From VAZQ01 sp963725065 (GTDB lineage: Bacteria > Pseudomonadota > Alphaproteobacteria > Rhizobiales > Xanthobacteraceae), in NCBI GenBank assembly GCA_963725065.1, contig CAVRXD010000027.1:62001-126000 (forward strand): a DNA stretch of 64,000 nucleotides. The letters are read 5' to 3'. Shown here one piece after another: positions 34,492 to 42,927 of the stretch (the stretch's first letter is position 1; the number at the start of each line of letters is the position of its first letter). Position numbers and translations under genes: made by a program. A model generated the notes under the pieces. It was given only the letters and a program-made list of their open reading frames with translations. It was not told the origin of the DNA and searched no databases.

Positions 34492-35139
34492 CTAGCGGTC
34501 CGTGTCTGAAATCCGGGCGATGGCTATCGACACCGCGAATGGCAGAAACGGCATTCCGGCAAATCGCTCGGCACAGGCCTGAAGCGCGGGGACAGCATCG
34601 CGCGTCCCAACCTCCGCCAGCACATCGATCGCCGCCGCACAGACATTTGGATGCTGCTCGTGCTCCAGCAGACGGCACAGCAGTTGGGTGGCATTTTCCG
34701 CCGGCATGTTGCGCGCCAGTTCGGTGGCCAACAGGCGCACGTCGGAATCGCCATCGGCGAGGAGCGGCGCCATGAACGGCAGGATCGCTTCCGGCAGGGC
34801 CTGCAGCGCCTCGATGCTCGCCCCGCGCTCGGCAGCATCCTGGGACCGAAGATAGGGCAGCAGCGCCATGACACTGGCCTCGTCGCCCACCCGCATGAGC
34901 GCAGTCATGATCGCCTCTCGGACGCGGGCGACCTGCTCCACGCCCAGCGCCGTCGCAAGCGCCGGGACCGCATCGGCACGACCGCCAAGCGCCCGCGCCG
35001 CTTTCCATCTGACCTCGATATCGGGACTGCCCAATGCCGCAATATGCGGCTCCAGACCGTCGTTGTGCGGCGCAACGTCATCGCCGGCCCGCCGGCCGGC
35101 CGGCGATGGAGCGGTGACGTCGCGCTTAACGAAGGGCAT
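34492..35139 (-). CDS. HEAT-repeat protein in chemosensory operon, 215 aa
   Basis: ATG 35139 lies inside the end of cheB. Several HEAT/PBS-lyase-like helical repeats are visible: PDIEVRWKAARALGGRADAV, VARVREAIMTALMRVGDEAS, SDVRLLATELARNMPAENAT and NVCAAAIDVLAEVGTRDAV. These form a scaffold for protein binding. Placement between cheB and cheR suggests a role in the array or in receptor modification; similar HEAT proteins occur in some atypical che operons. No catalytic residues. Confidence 0.8.
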   Translation of the reverse strand: MPFVKRDVTAPSPAGRRAGDDVAPHNDGLEPHIAALGSPDIEVRWKAARALGGRADAVPALATALGVEQVARVREAIMTALMRVGDEASVMALLPYLRSQDAAERGASIEALQALPEAILPFMAPLLADGDSDVRLLATELARNMPAENATQLLCRLLEHEQHPNVCAAAIDVLAEVGTRDAVPALQACAERFAGMPFLPFAVSIAIARISDTDR

Positions 35140-36223
35140 GTGCCCCCACCAATTCGACGATCGCATCGGCAATCTCTTCGACCGGCCGCACCTGCTCGGC
35201 TCCTCCATTTCTTACGAGTTCGCCGGGCATGCCCCAGACAATGGCGCTCGCCTCTGCCTCTGCGATGGTTCGCCCGCCCTGCTCGCGCAACCGCGTCATC
35301 GCATCTGCTCCGTCGCGCCCCATTCCGGTCATCAGCACTCCGATCAATTGCGTGGCGTCGTAATGCTCAAGCGCGCTGGTTACCATTCGTTCCACGCTTG
35401 GATGCCACGGATAGTCGCGCTGCGACGGCACGGACATGGCGATCATGCCCGTCGATCGCGGCGCCACGATCAGGTCGGCGTCGCCGCGCCCGATATAGAT
35501 CGTGCCTGCCTGCAAAGGCATCGGACGGCTCACTTCGACCACCTGAAGCTCGCATTGACGATCGAGCCGTTTGGCAAAAGGACCGGTGAAGCCCGCCGGC
35601 ATATGCTGCGCAACCAGCACGGGGCAGGGAAACCCAAGCGGCAACTGCGGCAGCACGACGTCGAGCGCGGCCGGGCCGCCGGTCGAGGTCCCGATCAGCA
35701 CCAGTCCCAGCGCCGGGTCGGCCTTGCTTGCCGCCGCCAACGCGCGCTGTGGTGGCAGCGGGCGCGGCAGAACACCCGCGCCCCTGAATTGATGACGGAT
35801 GCGCTCGGCCAACCGCAACGTTCGACGGATTCGCACCTTGGCGGCGCCTCGCACCTTCTCTACGAGCAGCGGCCGTAGCCGGTCGATCTCCAGCGAAACT
35901 GTCCCGCTCGGCTTGGCGATGAAATCGACCGCCCCCAGTTCGACGGCTTCCAGCGTCGCCTCGGCGCCCTCCTCGGTCAGGGCTGAGATCATCACGACCG
36001 GACGCGGCGACTCGATCATGATCCGACCGAGGCAGGCCAGCCCGTCCATGCCGGGCATCTGAACGTCCAGCGTCACCACCGCGGGGTCGAACGATCGGAC
36101 CAGTTCAAGTGCCTCAGCGCCGTTTCGGGCCAGCCGGATGTCGAAGTCGCCTTCCTCGCGGAAAATTCCTTCGAGCAATTTCCGCATGAGCGCGGAATCG
36201 TCGGCGATGAGCAGCTTGATCAC
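35126..36223 (-). CDS. cheB: CheB receptor methylesterase, 365 aa
   Basis: Removes methyl groups from (and may deamidate) receptor glutamates when phosphorylated by CheA. GTG 36223 overlaps the upstream stop (GTGA). Receiver domain residues 1-120 with D53 (TLDVQMPGMDG). Esterase domain from about 172: LIGTSTGGPAALD with nucleophile S180, AQHMPAGFTGPFAKRL with H207, and GVLMTGMGRDGADAM with the catalytic Asp. Complete two-domain form. Confidence 0.96.
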   Translation of the reverse strand: MIKLLIADDSALMRKLLEGIFREEGDFDIRLARNGAEALELVRSFDPAVVTLDVQMPGMDGLACLGRIMIESPRPVVMISALTEEGAEATLEAVELGAVDFIAKPSGTVSLEIDRLRPLLVEKVRGAAKVRIRRTLRLAERIRHQFRGAGVLPRPLPPQRALAAASKADPALGLVLIGTSTGGPAALDVVLPQLPLGFPCPVLVAQHMPAGFTGPFAKRLDRQCELQVVEVSRPMPLQAGTIYIGRGDADLIVAPRSTGMIAMSVPSQRDYPWHPSVERMVTSALEHYDATQLIGVLMTGMGRDGADAMTRLREQGGRTIAEAEASAIVWGMPGELVRNGGAEQVRPVEEIADAIVELVGAHALR

Positions 36224-37818
36224 GAAACCTTCGATGCGTGGTCGAGACCGGCCCGGTCGAACTTGGCCAGAACGTCGGCCTCGACTTGATCCAGCAGTTG
36301 CGCCGGATCGACCAGCAGAATCATTCGACCTTCCGCGTCCAGGTTCGCGACGCGGCTGATCAGGCGCATCTGCTCCGGCGACAGCTCGGGCGCGGGACGA
36401 ATCGCGTCGAGCGGCACCCGCATGACTTCCGATACACCGTCGACCATGAAACCCGTCTTTCCGCCTCCGAGCGCCAAGACGAGAATGCGCCGCGCGTTAC
36501 CAAGTTCCTTCGGCGCGACCTCGAACCGCCGCCGAAGGTCGACGATCGGAACAACGCTGCCGCGGAGATTCATCACTCCATCGATGAACGCCGGCGCTCT
36601 TGGGAGACGGCTGACGTGATCCGGCGGGCGGGCGATCTCGTCCACCGCCGCGACAGGCAATCCGTACTCCTGATCGCCAAGCCTGAAGATGACGAACTGC
36701 TCCTCGGCCATCGCGCTTCCATCGGTTGGTAGCTCCAGATCACCGCTCCCGTCACCCTGCTCCGAAAGGACGCGGCGCACCAGATCGGACCGGAACAGCC
36801 GGTCGGGTGAAAGCACGGCGACGAGGCGCTTGCCGTGGTCGAGGCGGCAAATCGACGTGATCTCGGCGTCCCCGGCGCCGCGCGTGAGCAGCGCGGGGGC
36901 CGGGTCGATCAAGCCGGGGGCTATGCGGATGATTTCGCGGGTCCTATCCGCCACCATGCCGACGGCGCCGCTTCCCATCGACAGCACCACGACCTTGCCA
37001 CGCTCTTCGCGATGAGGATCGCTCGGCAGTCCGAGCAGCGCACGCAACGATACCAGCGGCAGCAAGCGGTCGCGCAGCGTCACCACGCCCAGCACCGCGG
37101 TCTCGGAGCGCGGGATCTCCGACACCTGATCCGGCAGCGGAATGATCTCTCGCACGCGGTCGAGCGGCAGGGCGTATTCCTGCGCTCCCAGTTCGAAGCT
37201 CACCAACGACACGTGATCCGCTTCGGCAGCCGCCGGGGCCAATGTTGCAGCCGGAACCGAAAGCTGGGTCGCGGCGCGTGGACCGGAGGCGCCCAGCCGG
37301 GCGAACGTGTCGCCAAGCAGCCGCTGCGGATTCAATATCTTGATCGTGCTTTCGCCTTCGGCGCCTTTGACCACGCCATCCAGAAGGTGCGGGTCGATGG
37401 CCCCCGCGCCGGCATCGTCGTCCTCGACCCGGCCCGCCGGAAGCGTGACCAGATCGTCGATGCGATCGACGACAAACCCGACGGCCGCCGCGCGCTCGAT
37501 CACGATCACTCGCGTCCCCTCATCCGGCGGCGCATCCGGGAGGTCAAGCAGGCGTCTCAGGCTGACGATCGGCAGCACCGCGCCGCGCAGGTTGGCCAAT
37601 CCCAGAAGGCTTCGCGGAGCCAGCGGCATATGGGCAATCCCTGGCATCCGCACGATCTCGCCGATGTCGTCGAGCCGGAAGCCGAGCAAGTCGTCCGCTA
37701 TCCGAAAGACGACCAGATGCTCGTGCTCGGCCTCCCCCATGTTCGAGGCCGCCGCAGGCACCGCGGCCTCGGCACCCGTTGCGTCGATCTGTGCCGACCG
37801 TCGGCTTCGCTTAGCCAT
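36220..37818 (-). CDS. Triple-CheW-domain scaffold protein, 532 aa
   Basis: Couples receptors to CheA. ATG 37818 lies 8 bp inside the end of the MCP gene. Three CheW domains occur in series: residues about 36-190 (LVVFRIADDLLGFRLDDIGE), 200-350 (LVSFELGAQEYALPLDRVRE) and 370-520 (FVIFRLGDQEYGLPVAAVDE). Each contains the NLRGAVLPIVSLR or NLRGSVVPIVDLR type motif or its variant TLRDRLLPLVSLR. A single-domain CheW is absent from the cluster, so this protein probably replaces it and could cross-link arrays. Confidence 0.92.
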   Translation of the reverse strand: MAKRSRRSAQIDATGAEAAVPAAASNMGEAEHEHLVVFRIADDLLGFRLDDIGEIVRMPGIAHMPLAPRSLLGLANLRGAVLPIVSLRRLLDLPDAPPDEGTRVIVIERAAAVGFVVDRIDDLVTLPAGRVEDDDAGAGAIDPHLLDGVVKGAEGESTIKILNPQRLLGDTFARLGASGPRAATQLSVPAATLAPAAAEADHVSLVSFELGAQEYALPLDRVREIIPLPDQVSEIPRSETAVLGVVTLRDRLLPLVSLRALLGLPSDPHREERGKVVVLSMGSGAVGMVADRTREIIRIAPGLIDPAPALLTRGAGDAEITSICRLDHGKRLVAVLSPDRLFRSDLVRRVLSEQGDGSGDLELPTDGSAMAEEQFVIFRLGDQEYGLPVAAVDEIARPPDHVSRLPRAPAFIDGVMNLRGSVVPIVDLRRRFEVAPKELGNARRILVLALGGGKTGFMVDGVSEVMRVPLDAIRPAPELSPEQMRLISRVANLDAEGRMILLVDPAQLLDQVEADVLAKFDRAGLDHASKVS

Positions 37819-39742
37819 TGCGGCGCTGGATGTCTTCAGCGAGCGAAGCGATCTCTTCGATCGCCGCCGCGAGATCCTCGGCACCGCGCGCCTGCTGCCT
37901 GGCGGCGGCCGCCGCCTGTGCTGACGCGCTTCCCGCTTCCTCGGCCACTGCTGAAACTTGCTGGGCGCCGCGAACCGCCTCCTTCATCGACGAGAGAATA
38001 GCCTCGGCACCGGCGAGGATCTGCTGGTTGCCCACCGCGATCTCGTTCATATCGGCCTCGACGACACCAAGGCTGGACAGCACCACCCCGTTCTTTTGAT
38101 TTTCGACCTCGGCAGCCGAAATGATCTGCTCCAGATCGCGCCGCACCGCCGCGATCTGATCCTGGATGGCCCGTACGGTATCCTTGATGCGTCCGGCATT
38201 TTCCCCGGAGTCCCGCGCCAGGCTGCGGATGTCCTTGGACACGACGGCGAAGCCCTTGCCGAAGTCGCCTGCGCGCGCCGCCTCGATCGAACCGCTTACG
38301 GCCAACATGTTGGTCTGGATGGAAACCATACCGATCCCGTCGACGATCTTGTCGATGTTGCGGCTGACGCCTTCGAGCCCGGCGATGAAAGCCAGGCTTT
38401 GCCGCGTCGTTTCCAGCGATCGCGCGACGCCCGCCGATAGACCGCCGATCGTCAATCGAATTTCAGCCAGCATTTCCCCCATCCGCCGGGCGCGATCGAG
38501 CGAATTCGTGGCGTTCTCCGTGGCGGCCCGCGCCGTCTTTTCGATTTGATCCAGCGCGGCGCTGGCTTCCTGCGTCGCCGAAGCCTGCTGCTGCCCACCC
38601 CGGCTGATCTGCTCCACGGCCGCCATGATCTGCGCGGCCGAGCCGGATATTTCCTGCACCGCCGTCGACAACTCCTCGGCTGCCGATGCAAGCTGATCCG
38701 CACCTCCTTCGGCTTTCGAAACATTGCCGAGGTTGCCGGCCATCGCTGCCAACGATTGCGTGGCGATCTGGCTTTCCTCGAGCGCCGTGCTCTGCTGCTC
38801 CACGCTGCGGAGAGCTTCCGCCGCAGCGGCTGCCTGCTCCTCGGCCGCGGCCGCAATGATTTCGGCGCCCTTTTGCGCCTCCCGCGCTGCGGCTTCCGCT
38901 TCCAGCGCCGCCACCGCAATCGATTGGCCACTCTCGGTCAGGAATCCCACTTCCTTGCGAAGCTCGCCCAGCGCCAGGATGACGGTCTGGCTCTTCTGCG
39001 CCTCCGCGGCAGCGCCGTCCGCTGCCGCTTTGATCATCGCGGCGACGGAGGTCACCTGTTCCTGGATACTGCCCGCCAGATTTTGTGCTTCGCGGGCACT
39101 CTTCTCCGACGCCTCGGCCAAGGCGCGTACCTCGTCGGCAACGACCGCGAAGCCGCGGCCGTGATCGCCGGCACGCGCCGCCTCGATGGCGGCATTGAGA
39201 GCGAGCAGATTGGTCTGGTCCGAGACATGTCCGACGGTTTTCGTGACGTCTCCGATGCTTGCCGCTTGCTTGCTGAGCTGTTCGATGATGGAGACCGAAC
39301 CTGCCTGGCGCTCGCCGTTATGCTTGATGTTGTTCGCCCATGCCCCGATCTGGTTCGACGTCTCCACAAGTTGGCCTTGCAAGGTCTCGGTCCGCCGACG
39401 GGCCGAGTCGGCCCGATCACGGGCTTGGGCAAGCGTCGCGGCCGTCGTGGTGGCGACCGCGACGGTCTCTTGCGCGGCGCTGGCAGCTTCCTCGGCACCG
39501 CTGGCGATCTGTTCCATGGCCCGTCGCAGCTCTTCTGCCGCCGACGCCGATTGGGTAATTCCGCTTGCGAGTTCCTCGGTCGCCGCGGCGATCCGCTCTT
39601 CGATCTTCTGCTGGCGACCGGCCGAGCTGGCAGACGGCGACGGTTTCCGCTGTCGTCCGTTGGCACTCGCCGCCGAAGATGCCGGAGCCACGTCCGAGCG
39701 GCCCGACGCCATTCCTCTGGTGGCGAGGTTGGTCGTTTTCAT
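37811..39742 (-). CDS. Soluble methyl-accepting chemotaxis protein with two signalling modules, 643 aa
   Basis: Receptor of the cluster, head of the operon. ATG 39742 chosen; the frame is open upstream to a TTG at 39919. No membrane helix and no ligand-binding domain. The protein is almost all coiled coil. The first hairpin tip is at residues 175-210 (DQTNLLALNAAIEAARAG, FAVVADEVRALAE). A second, diverged tip is at 475-510 (IQTNMLAVSGSIEAARAG, FAVVSKDIRSLAR). FrzCD of Myxococcus is a known soluble MCP without a sensor domain; this one differs in having two tips. Confidence 0.88.
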   Translation of the reverse strand: MKTTNLATRGMASGRSDVAPASSAASANGRQRKPSPSASSAGRQQKIEERIAAATEELASGITQSASAAEELRRAMEQIASGAEEAASAAQETVAVATTTAATLAQARDRADSARRRTETLQGQLVETSNQIGAWANNIKHNGERQAGSVSIIEQLSKQAASIGDVTKTVGHVSDQTNLLALNAAIEAARAGDHGRGFAVVADEVRALAEASEKSAREAQNLAGSIQEQVTSVAAMIKAAADGAAAEAQKSQTVILALGELRKEVGFLTESGQSIAVAALEAEAAAREAQKGAEIIAAAAEEQAAAAAEALRSVEQQSTALEESQIATQSLAAMAGNLGNVSKAEGGADQLASAAEELSTAVQEISGSAAQIMAAVEQISRGGQQQASATQEASAALDQIEKTARAATENATNSLDRARRMGEMLAEIRLTIGGLSAGVARSLETTRQSLAFIAGLEGVSRNIDKIVDGIGMVSIQTNMLAVSGSIEAARAGDFGKGFAVVSKDIRSLARDSGENAGRIKDTVRAIQDQIAAVRRDLEQIISAAEVENQKNGVVLSSLGVVEADMNEIAVGNQQILAGAEAILSSMKEAVRGAQQVSAVAEEAGSASAQAAAAARQQARGAEDLAAAIEEIASLAEDIQRRNG

Positions 39743-40269
39743 GAGCGACTTCGGTCCGCGGCTCGCAAAATGCTCAGCCGCATGCGGCGTGCCCGACAAC
39801 CTTTGGGGTCCCAATTGCGTTTGCGGCAGCGATCGATCTCGTTCGACGTTGGACCGAGCGCCTTTCTGTCCGGCCCGCTCCACGCCATACGGTTTCTTGC
39901 GCACAGAACACCTGTTCAAAAATGACGCGCTAATGGGCGCTTCAAATAGGAATAATTGGTCGCGTCAACTATGCGCTATCCATGAGGCGACACAAGCGGC
40001 AAAAAAGCAGGTTCCAATGCGACGGTAAATGTACGAAAGTCGGGATCGTGCGCCTGACTGCTACCTCAGGCCGCACACTGCGTCGACCCAACCGAAAAGT
40101 TCCAACAACCGTCTCGTGGCACCGGGGACGTGCGTGCCGATCGAGGCGCATTGGCCGCCAAGTCAGGACAAATGCGAGCAGAGATTGGCTTGAGGTTGAG
40201 CATCTCCCGACCCACCTTTCCGGCCATGTCTTTCCGGCGATGTCTGGCGACTCCAAGGATCACGCGCCC
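39743..40269. other. Divergent regulatory region between MCP operon and second cheC
   Basis: No gene supported. The minus-strand promoter of the chemosensory operon and the plus-strand promoter of cheC2 must lie here. A perfect inverted repeat GAACACCTGTTC is at 39906-39917, and an AT-richer patch is at 39920-39960. A TTGACG at 39963-39968 (minus strand) could be a -35, but no good -10 follows, so no promoter is called. Confidence 0.4.
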
Positions 40270-40932
40270 ATGACGATCGGGCATCTCACCCCGCTGACCG
40301 AGCTGGAGCGCGACGCCCTCGGCGAAGTGTCGAACATCGCGATGGCGCGCGCCGCCAATAGCCTGCGTCAGATGGTAGAGCACGAGGTTCTGCTCTCCGT
40401 TCCCGCTGTCGAGATTTTGTCCCAGGATCAGGCAACCCAGCTCGTGGCCAAGCCGGATAACCCGAACCTCGTGGCGGTGCGCCAAGACTTCAGCGGAGCC
40501 TTCGCCGGCCGCGCGCTGCTGATCTTTCCGGAGGCCAATAGTCTCGAACTGGTGCGGGCGGTCGTAGGTCGGCAACTGCCGCTGGAAGACATCGTCGATC
40601 TCGAAGATGAAGCCTTGGCCGAAACCGGCAACATCCTTCTCAATAGCTGGGTGGCGACGATTGCAAACCTGCTCAAGCGCGGGCTCAGGATGTCGCTGCC
40701 GGTCGTCGTTCGCGGCGACAGCCGGCACATGTTTGAAACCGGCGAGACCCCGGAACGCCTGGTTCTGTTTCTCCACATCAGGTTCGAAATCAGCAAGAAG
40801 GAGATTCGGGGTTATGTTGCCCTGCTGATGGACATCCCCTCGATGGACGAATTGCGGCTGCTCATCGCCGATTTCGTCTCGAGCGTCACCCAGAGCCGCC
40901 TGGATCCGGGTCCTCTCGAATCTCCGACCTGA
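40270..40932 (+). CDS. Second CheC-family phosphatase, 220 aa
   Basis: ATG 40270 after AAGGA; ATG 40240 is an in-frame alternative. Paralogue of the product of 29478-30128. The first motif is D15, E19, N22 with P45 (exact D-x3-E-x2-N-x22-P). The second is DEALAETGNILLNSWVATIA. Shared core blocks are LLSVPAV, FAGRALLIFPEANSLELVR and RGYVALLMDIPSM. Transcribed away from the operon, so it can be expressed separately. It is expected to act on CheY-like receivers of the same system. Confidence 0.88.
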   Translation: MTIGHLTPLTELERDALGEVSNIAMARAANSLRQMVEHEVLLSVPAVEILSQDQATQLVAKPDNPNLVAVRQDFSGAFAGRALLIFPEANSLELVRAVVGRQLPLEDIVDLEDEALAETGNILLNSWVATIANLLKRGLRMSLPVVVRGDSRHMFETGETPERLVLFLHIRFEISKKEIRGYVALLMDIPSMDELRLLIADFVSSVTQSRLDPGPLESPT

Positions 40933-41107
40933 GCGTATTGCCGCCAGAAGTTCCACGAACCCGGCGAGCGCAATCAACAGCCGACGGCACATCGATGGAA
41001 CCAATCCTCACAAGCCGCGGATGAGAGCAATCCGCGCGCTTCCGGGACAAGATTATCGGCCGAGCAGAGTCACGGGCGAAATCACCATCCAAAGTGACGA
41101 TTTCGCG

Positions 41108-41281
41108 CTAATCGCCGAGCTTGTAGCTCTTGATGGTTTCCGTATGGCACGCCGTACAGGCAAACTTGACGTCCTCACGTGTGTCGATGACGCCGATGGT
41201 ACGGATACGCATCGGCGCGGCACAGCTCGGACACAACGGAAGAAGCGAACGTGCTTCAGAAGCTATCGATTGAGGCTGCAT
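41108..41281 (-). CDS. Small zinc-ribbon protein, 57 aa
   Basis: ATG 41281 behind a very strong GGGAGGGGAC site. Two Cys pairs, CPSC and CTAC, 21 residues apart (LCPSCAAPMRIRTIGVIDTR ... FACTACHTETIKSYKLGD), predict one bound zinc. Related proteins lie at 46329-46508 and 53217-53390. Short double-CxxC proteins of this kind are common in Bradyrhizobium-like genomes. Function unknown; nucleic-acid or protein binding is possible. Confidence 0.75.
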   Translation of the reverse strand: MQPQSIASEARSLLPLCPSCAAPMRIRTIGVIDTREDVKFACTACHTETIKSYKLGD

Positions 41282-41434
41282 GTCCCCTCCCAGCAGCGGT
41301 AACCGGAGGCTCAATAGGACGCCATGCAAGGCGAAATTATGGAGGTCCCGGAATAAGGAGAGGCCACCGGGACGGCCGCGGCGGCCCAGTCATCGGGTGC
41401 CGGCGGACGAAAGCGCGGCGCCGCGAAGAGGCGA

Positions 41435-41653
41435 TCAGTCGCCGCTGTGGGGCGGCTCTGGAGGCGAAGACGGACGAACGAGCGGCTGCAGCGGGCGGGC
41501 GCTCTTCGGATTGAGCTGCTCGGCTTCGAGCGCCAGTCTGGTCCAGGTCCAGGCCATGTCGGTCAGGATTGAGCGCACCCTCAGGGTCGGCGCGCGTTCA
41601 GCCATCTGCCGGCATTCGACGGCGCGTTGCCTGCACTCGACAGGAGTAATCAT
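41435..41653 (-). CDS. Small conserved protein of the ECRxxA type, 72 aa
   Basis: ATG 41653 (a GTG two codons upstream is possible). The sequence ITPVECRQRAVECRQMAERA and LTDMAWTWTRLALEAEQL forms two charged helices. It matches a family of 60-80-residue proteins with an E-C-R-x-x-A-x-E-C-R start found in many Bradyrhizobiaceae. The tail is Pro/Ser-rich. No function is known. Stands alone between the zinc-ribbon gene and the stress gene pair. Confidence 0.65.
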   Translation of the reverse strand: MITPVECRQRAVECRQMAERAPTLRVRSILTDMAWTWTRLALEAEQLNPKSARPLQPLVRPSSPPEPPHSGD

Positions 41654-41842
41654 CGACACCCAGCCGAACGCTCACAAACCTTCATCGCCACCATACAGCA
41701 ACTACAGCCGGTTTTCTCACGTTGGTCGCCAGCGCGGCGGAATTATTTCAAACGTTGAGTTGCCTACCCGACAAACGGACGCGGTCGGGCCGAAAGTTCC
41801 ATAATCGAAGGCGGCGCCACGACGGTTGCACACTTGAAGGCG

Positions 41843-41875
41843 AAGAGCCCGCCTATCTGTGAGATGGGCGGGCTC
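41843..41875 (-). terminator. Hairpin downstream of the glycine-zipper gene
   Basis: Perfect 10-bp inverted repeat AGAGCCCGCC / GGCGGGCTCT with a 13-nt loop, about 50 bp past the stop at 41924. There is no long T run, so it is a weak or Rho-assisted terminator or an mRNA 3' end. Confidence 0.55.
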
Positions 41876-41923
41876 TCGGCTCGTGGTTAAGCTCTCGCGC
41901 ATTTCAGCGCGATCGCGGGCCGC

Positions 41924-42556
41924 TTATCGCTGCATATAGAGTTCGCGCTCTTTGCGAACTTGATCCGCGGTGTACGGGGTTTCCTTGACGTTGAATGCCT
42001 GCCATCCGCCTTGCCGATACACCCCGGCGCGTTCGCGTACGTTCACGGCGGACCGGTCCATGATGGCTTGCAGCCGCGTCGCATCCGCGTCCGGCACGCG
42101 TGCGCTCACAACGGCACCGCCGCGGCGCAGTCCTTCCGCATAGATATCGGCATCCTCTTTGCTGACACCGGCCTGTGTGAGCGCGCCGACGACACTGCCC
42201 GCAACGCCTCCCGCTGCAGCGCCGGCAAGCGTGGCAACCAGCCATCCGGCAGCGACCACGGGACCAACTCCTGGAATGGCCATCAGCCCGAGCCCCGCGA
42301 GCAGACCTGCGGTTCCGCCCACCGCCGCGCCAACTCCGGCGCCGGCGCCGGCGGCCTCGGCACGATCATCCTTGCCGTCGAGATCGCGGTCCGGGAACGT
42401 ATCCTTGCCCGCCTTGCGATCGGATGAATACCAGTTGTCCGCGTTGCTCGCGATGATGTTGATATCGCTGTGTGCGACGCCAGCGGCCTCAAGATTACGA
42501 ACTGCGTCTCGGGCATCCGCGTAGTTGTTGTAAAGTCGTGAAATGATAGCGGTCAT
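41924..42556 (-). CDS. Glycine-zipper general-stress-type protein, 210 aa
   Basis: ATG 42556 behind AGGAGGAAC. The N-terminal domain (ISRLYNNYADARDAVRNLEA, HSDINIIASNAD) resembles the YflT/general-stress fold. A central glycine zipper, about residues 72-130 (AGAGAGVGAAVGGTAGLLAG, AGAAAGGVAGSVVGALTQAG), can insert into membranes. It is followed by KEDADIYAEGLRRGGAVVSA and a basic tail. The whole matches bacterial stress-induced membrane-associated proteins. It lies 59 bp after the PepSY-like gene and probably shares its EcfG-like promoter. Confidence 0.8.
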   Translation of the reverse strand: MTAIISRLYNNYADARDAVRNLEAAGVAHSDINIIASNADNWYSSDRKAGKDTFPDRDLDGKDDRAEAAGAGAGVGAAVGGTAGLLAGLGLMAIPGVGPVVAAGWLVATLAGAAAGGVAGSVVGALTQAGVSKEDADIYAEGLRRGGAVVSARVPDADATRLQAIMDRSAVNVRERAGVYRQGGWQAFNVKETPYTADQVRKERELYMQR

Positions 42557-42615
42557 CAAGTTCCTCCTGAAACCCCTGTTCGGGGATGTGGTTTGTAGGA
42601 CGCAGCGGCCGAGCG

Positions 42616-42927
42616 CTAACGCGCGGTCACGTTGCCCTGGAAGTCGAGGCTTACCGTTACGGTCTTGCCGTCCTTGACGGCCTTCCCGCGCCAGACGCCC
42701 TGCTCGTCCTTGCGTAGTTCGCTCACGCTCGCGAACCCGTTCAACTCGATGCGCGACTTCGCCTGGCCTTCGGTGAAGCTGTTCGATCCGGCGACCGGCG
42801 CTCCCGGGTTGGGCGGAGTGTTGGGACTATTGACGGCAGGCGTATTGGCATCACGATTGGCCGGTTGGGCCATCGCGTTGCTGGTCAACATCGCGGCGGC
42901 TGCCGCGATCACAAGATAAGTTCTCAT
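42616..42927 (-). CDS. Small exported PepSY-like protein, 103 aa
   Basis: ATG 42927 after AGAGGAAAAC. Signal peptide MRTYLVIAAAAAMLTSNAMA, then an Asn/Pro-rich linker. The C-terminal 45 residues (RIELNGFASVSELRKDEQGV, WRGKAVKDGKTVTVSLDFQG) read as one PepSY-type beta unit with a conserved WxGKA segment. Small proteins of this layout are frequent in rhizobia. Probably periplasmic; function unknown. EcfG-like promoter 35 bp upstream. Confidence 0.8.
   Translation of the reverse strand: MRTYLVIAAAAAMLTSNAMAQPANRDANTPAVNSPNTPPNPGAPVAGSNSFTEGQAKSRIELNGFASVSELRKDEQGVWRGKAVKDGKTVTVSLDFQGNVTAR

Noticed and set aside
39906..39917. GAACACCTGTTC palindrome upstream of the chemosensory operon as a LexA site
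   Set aside because: Alphaproteobacterial LexA prefers direct GTTC repeats with seven-base spacing; here the spacing is wrong, so no regulator is assigned.
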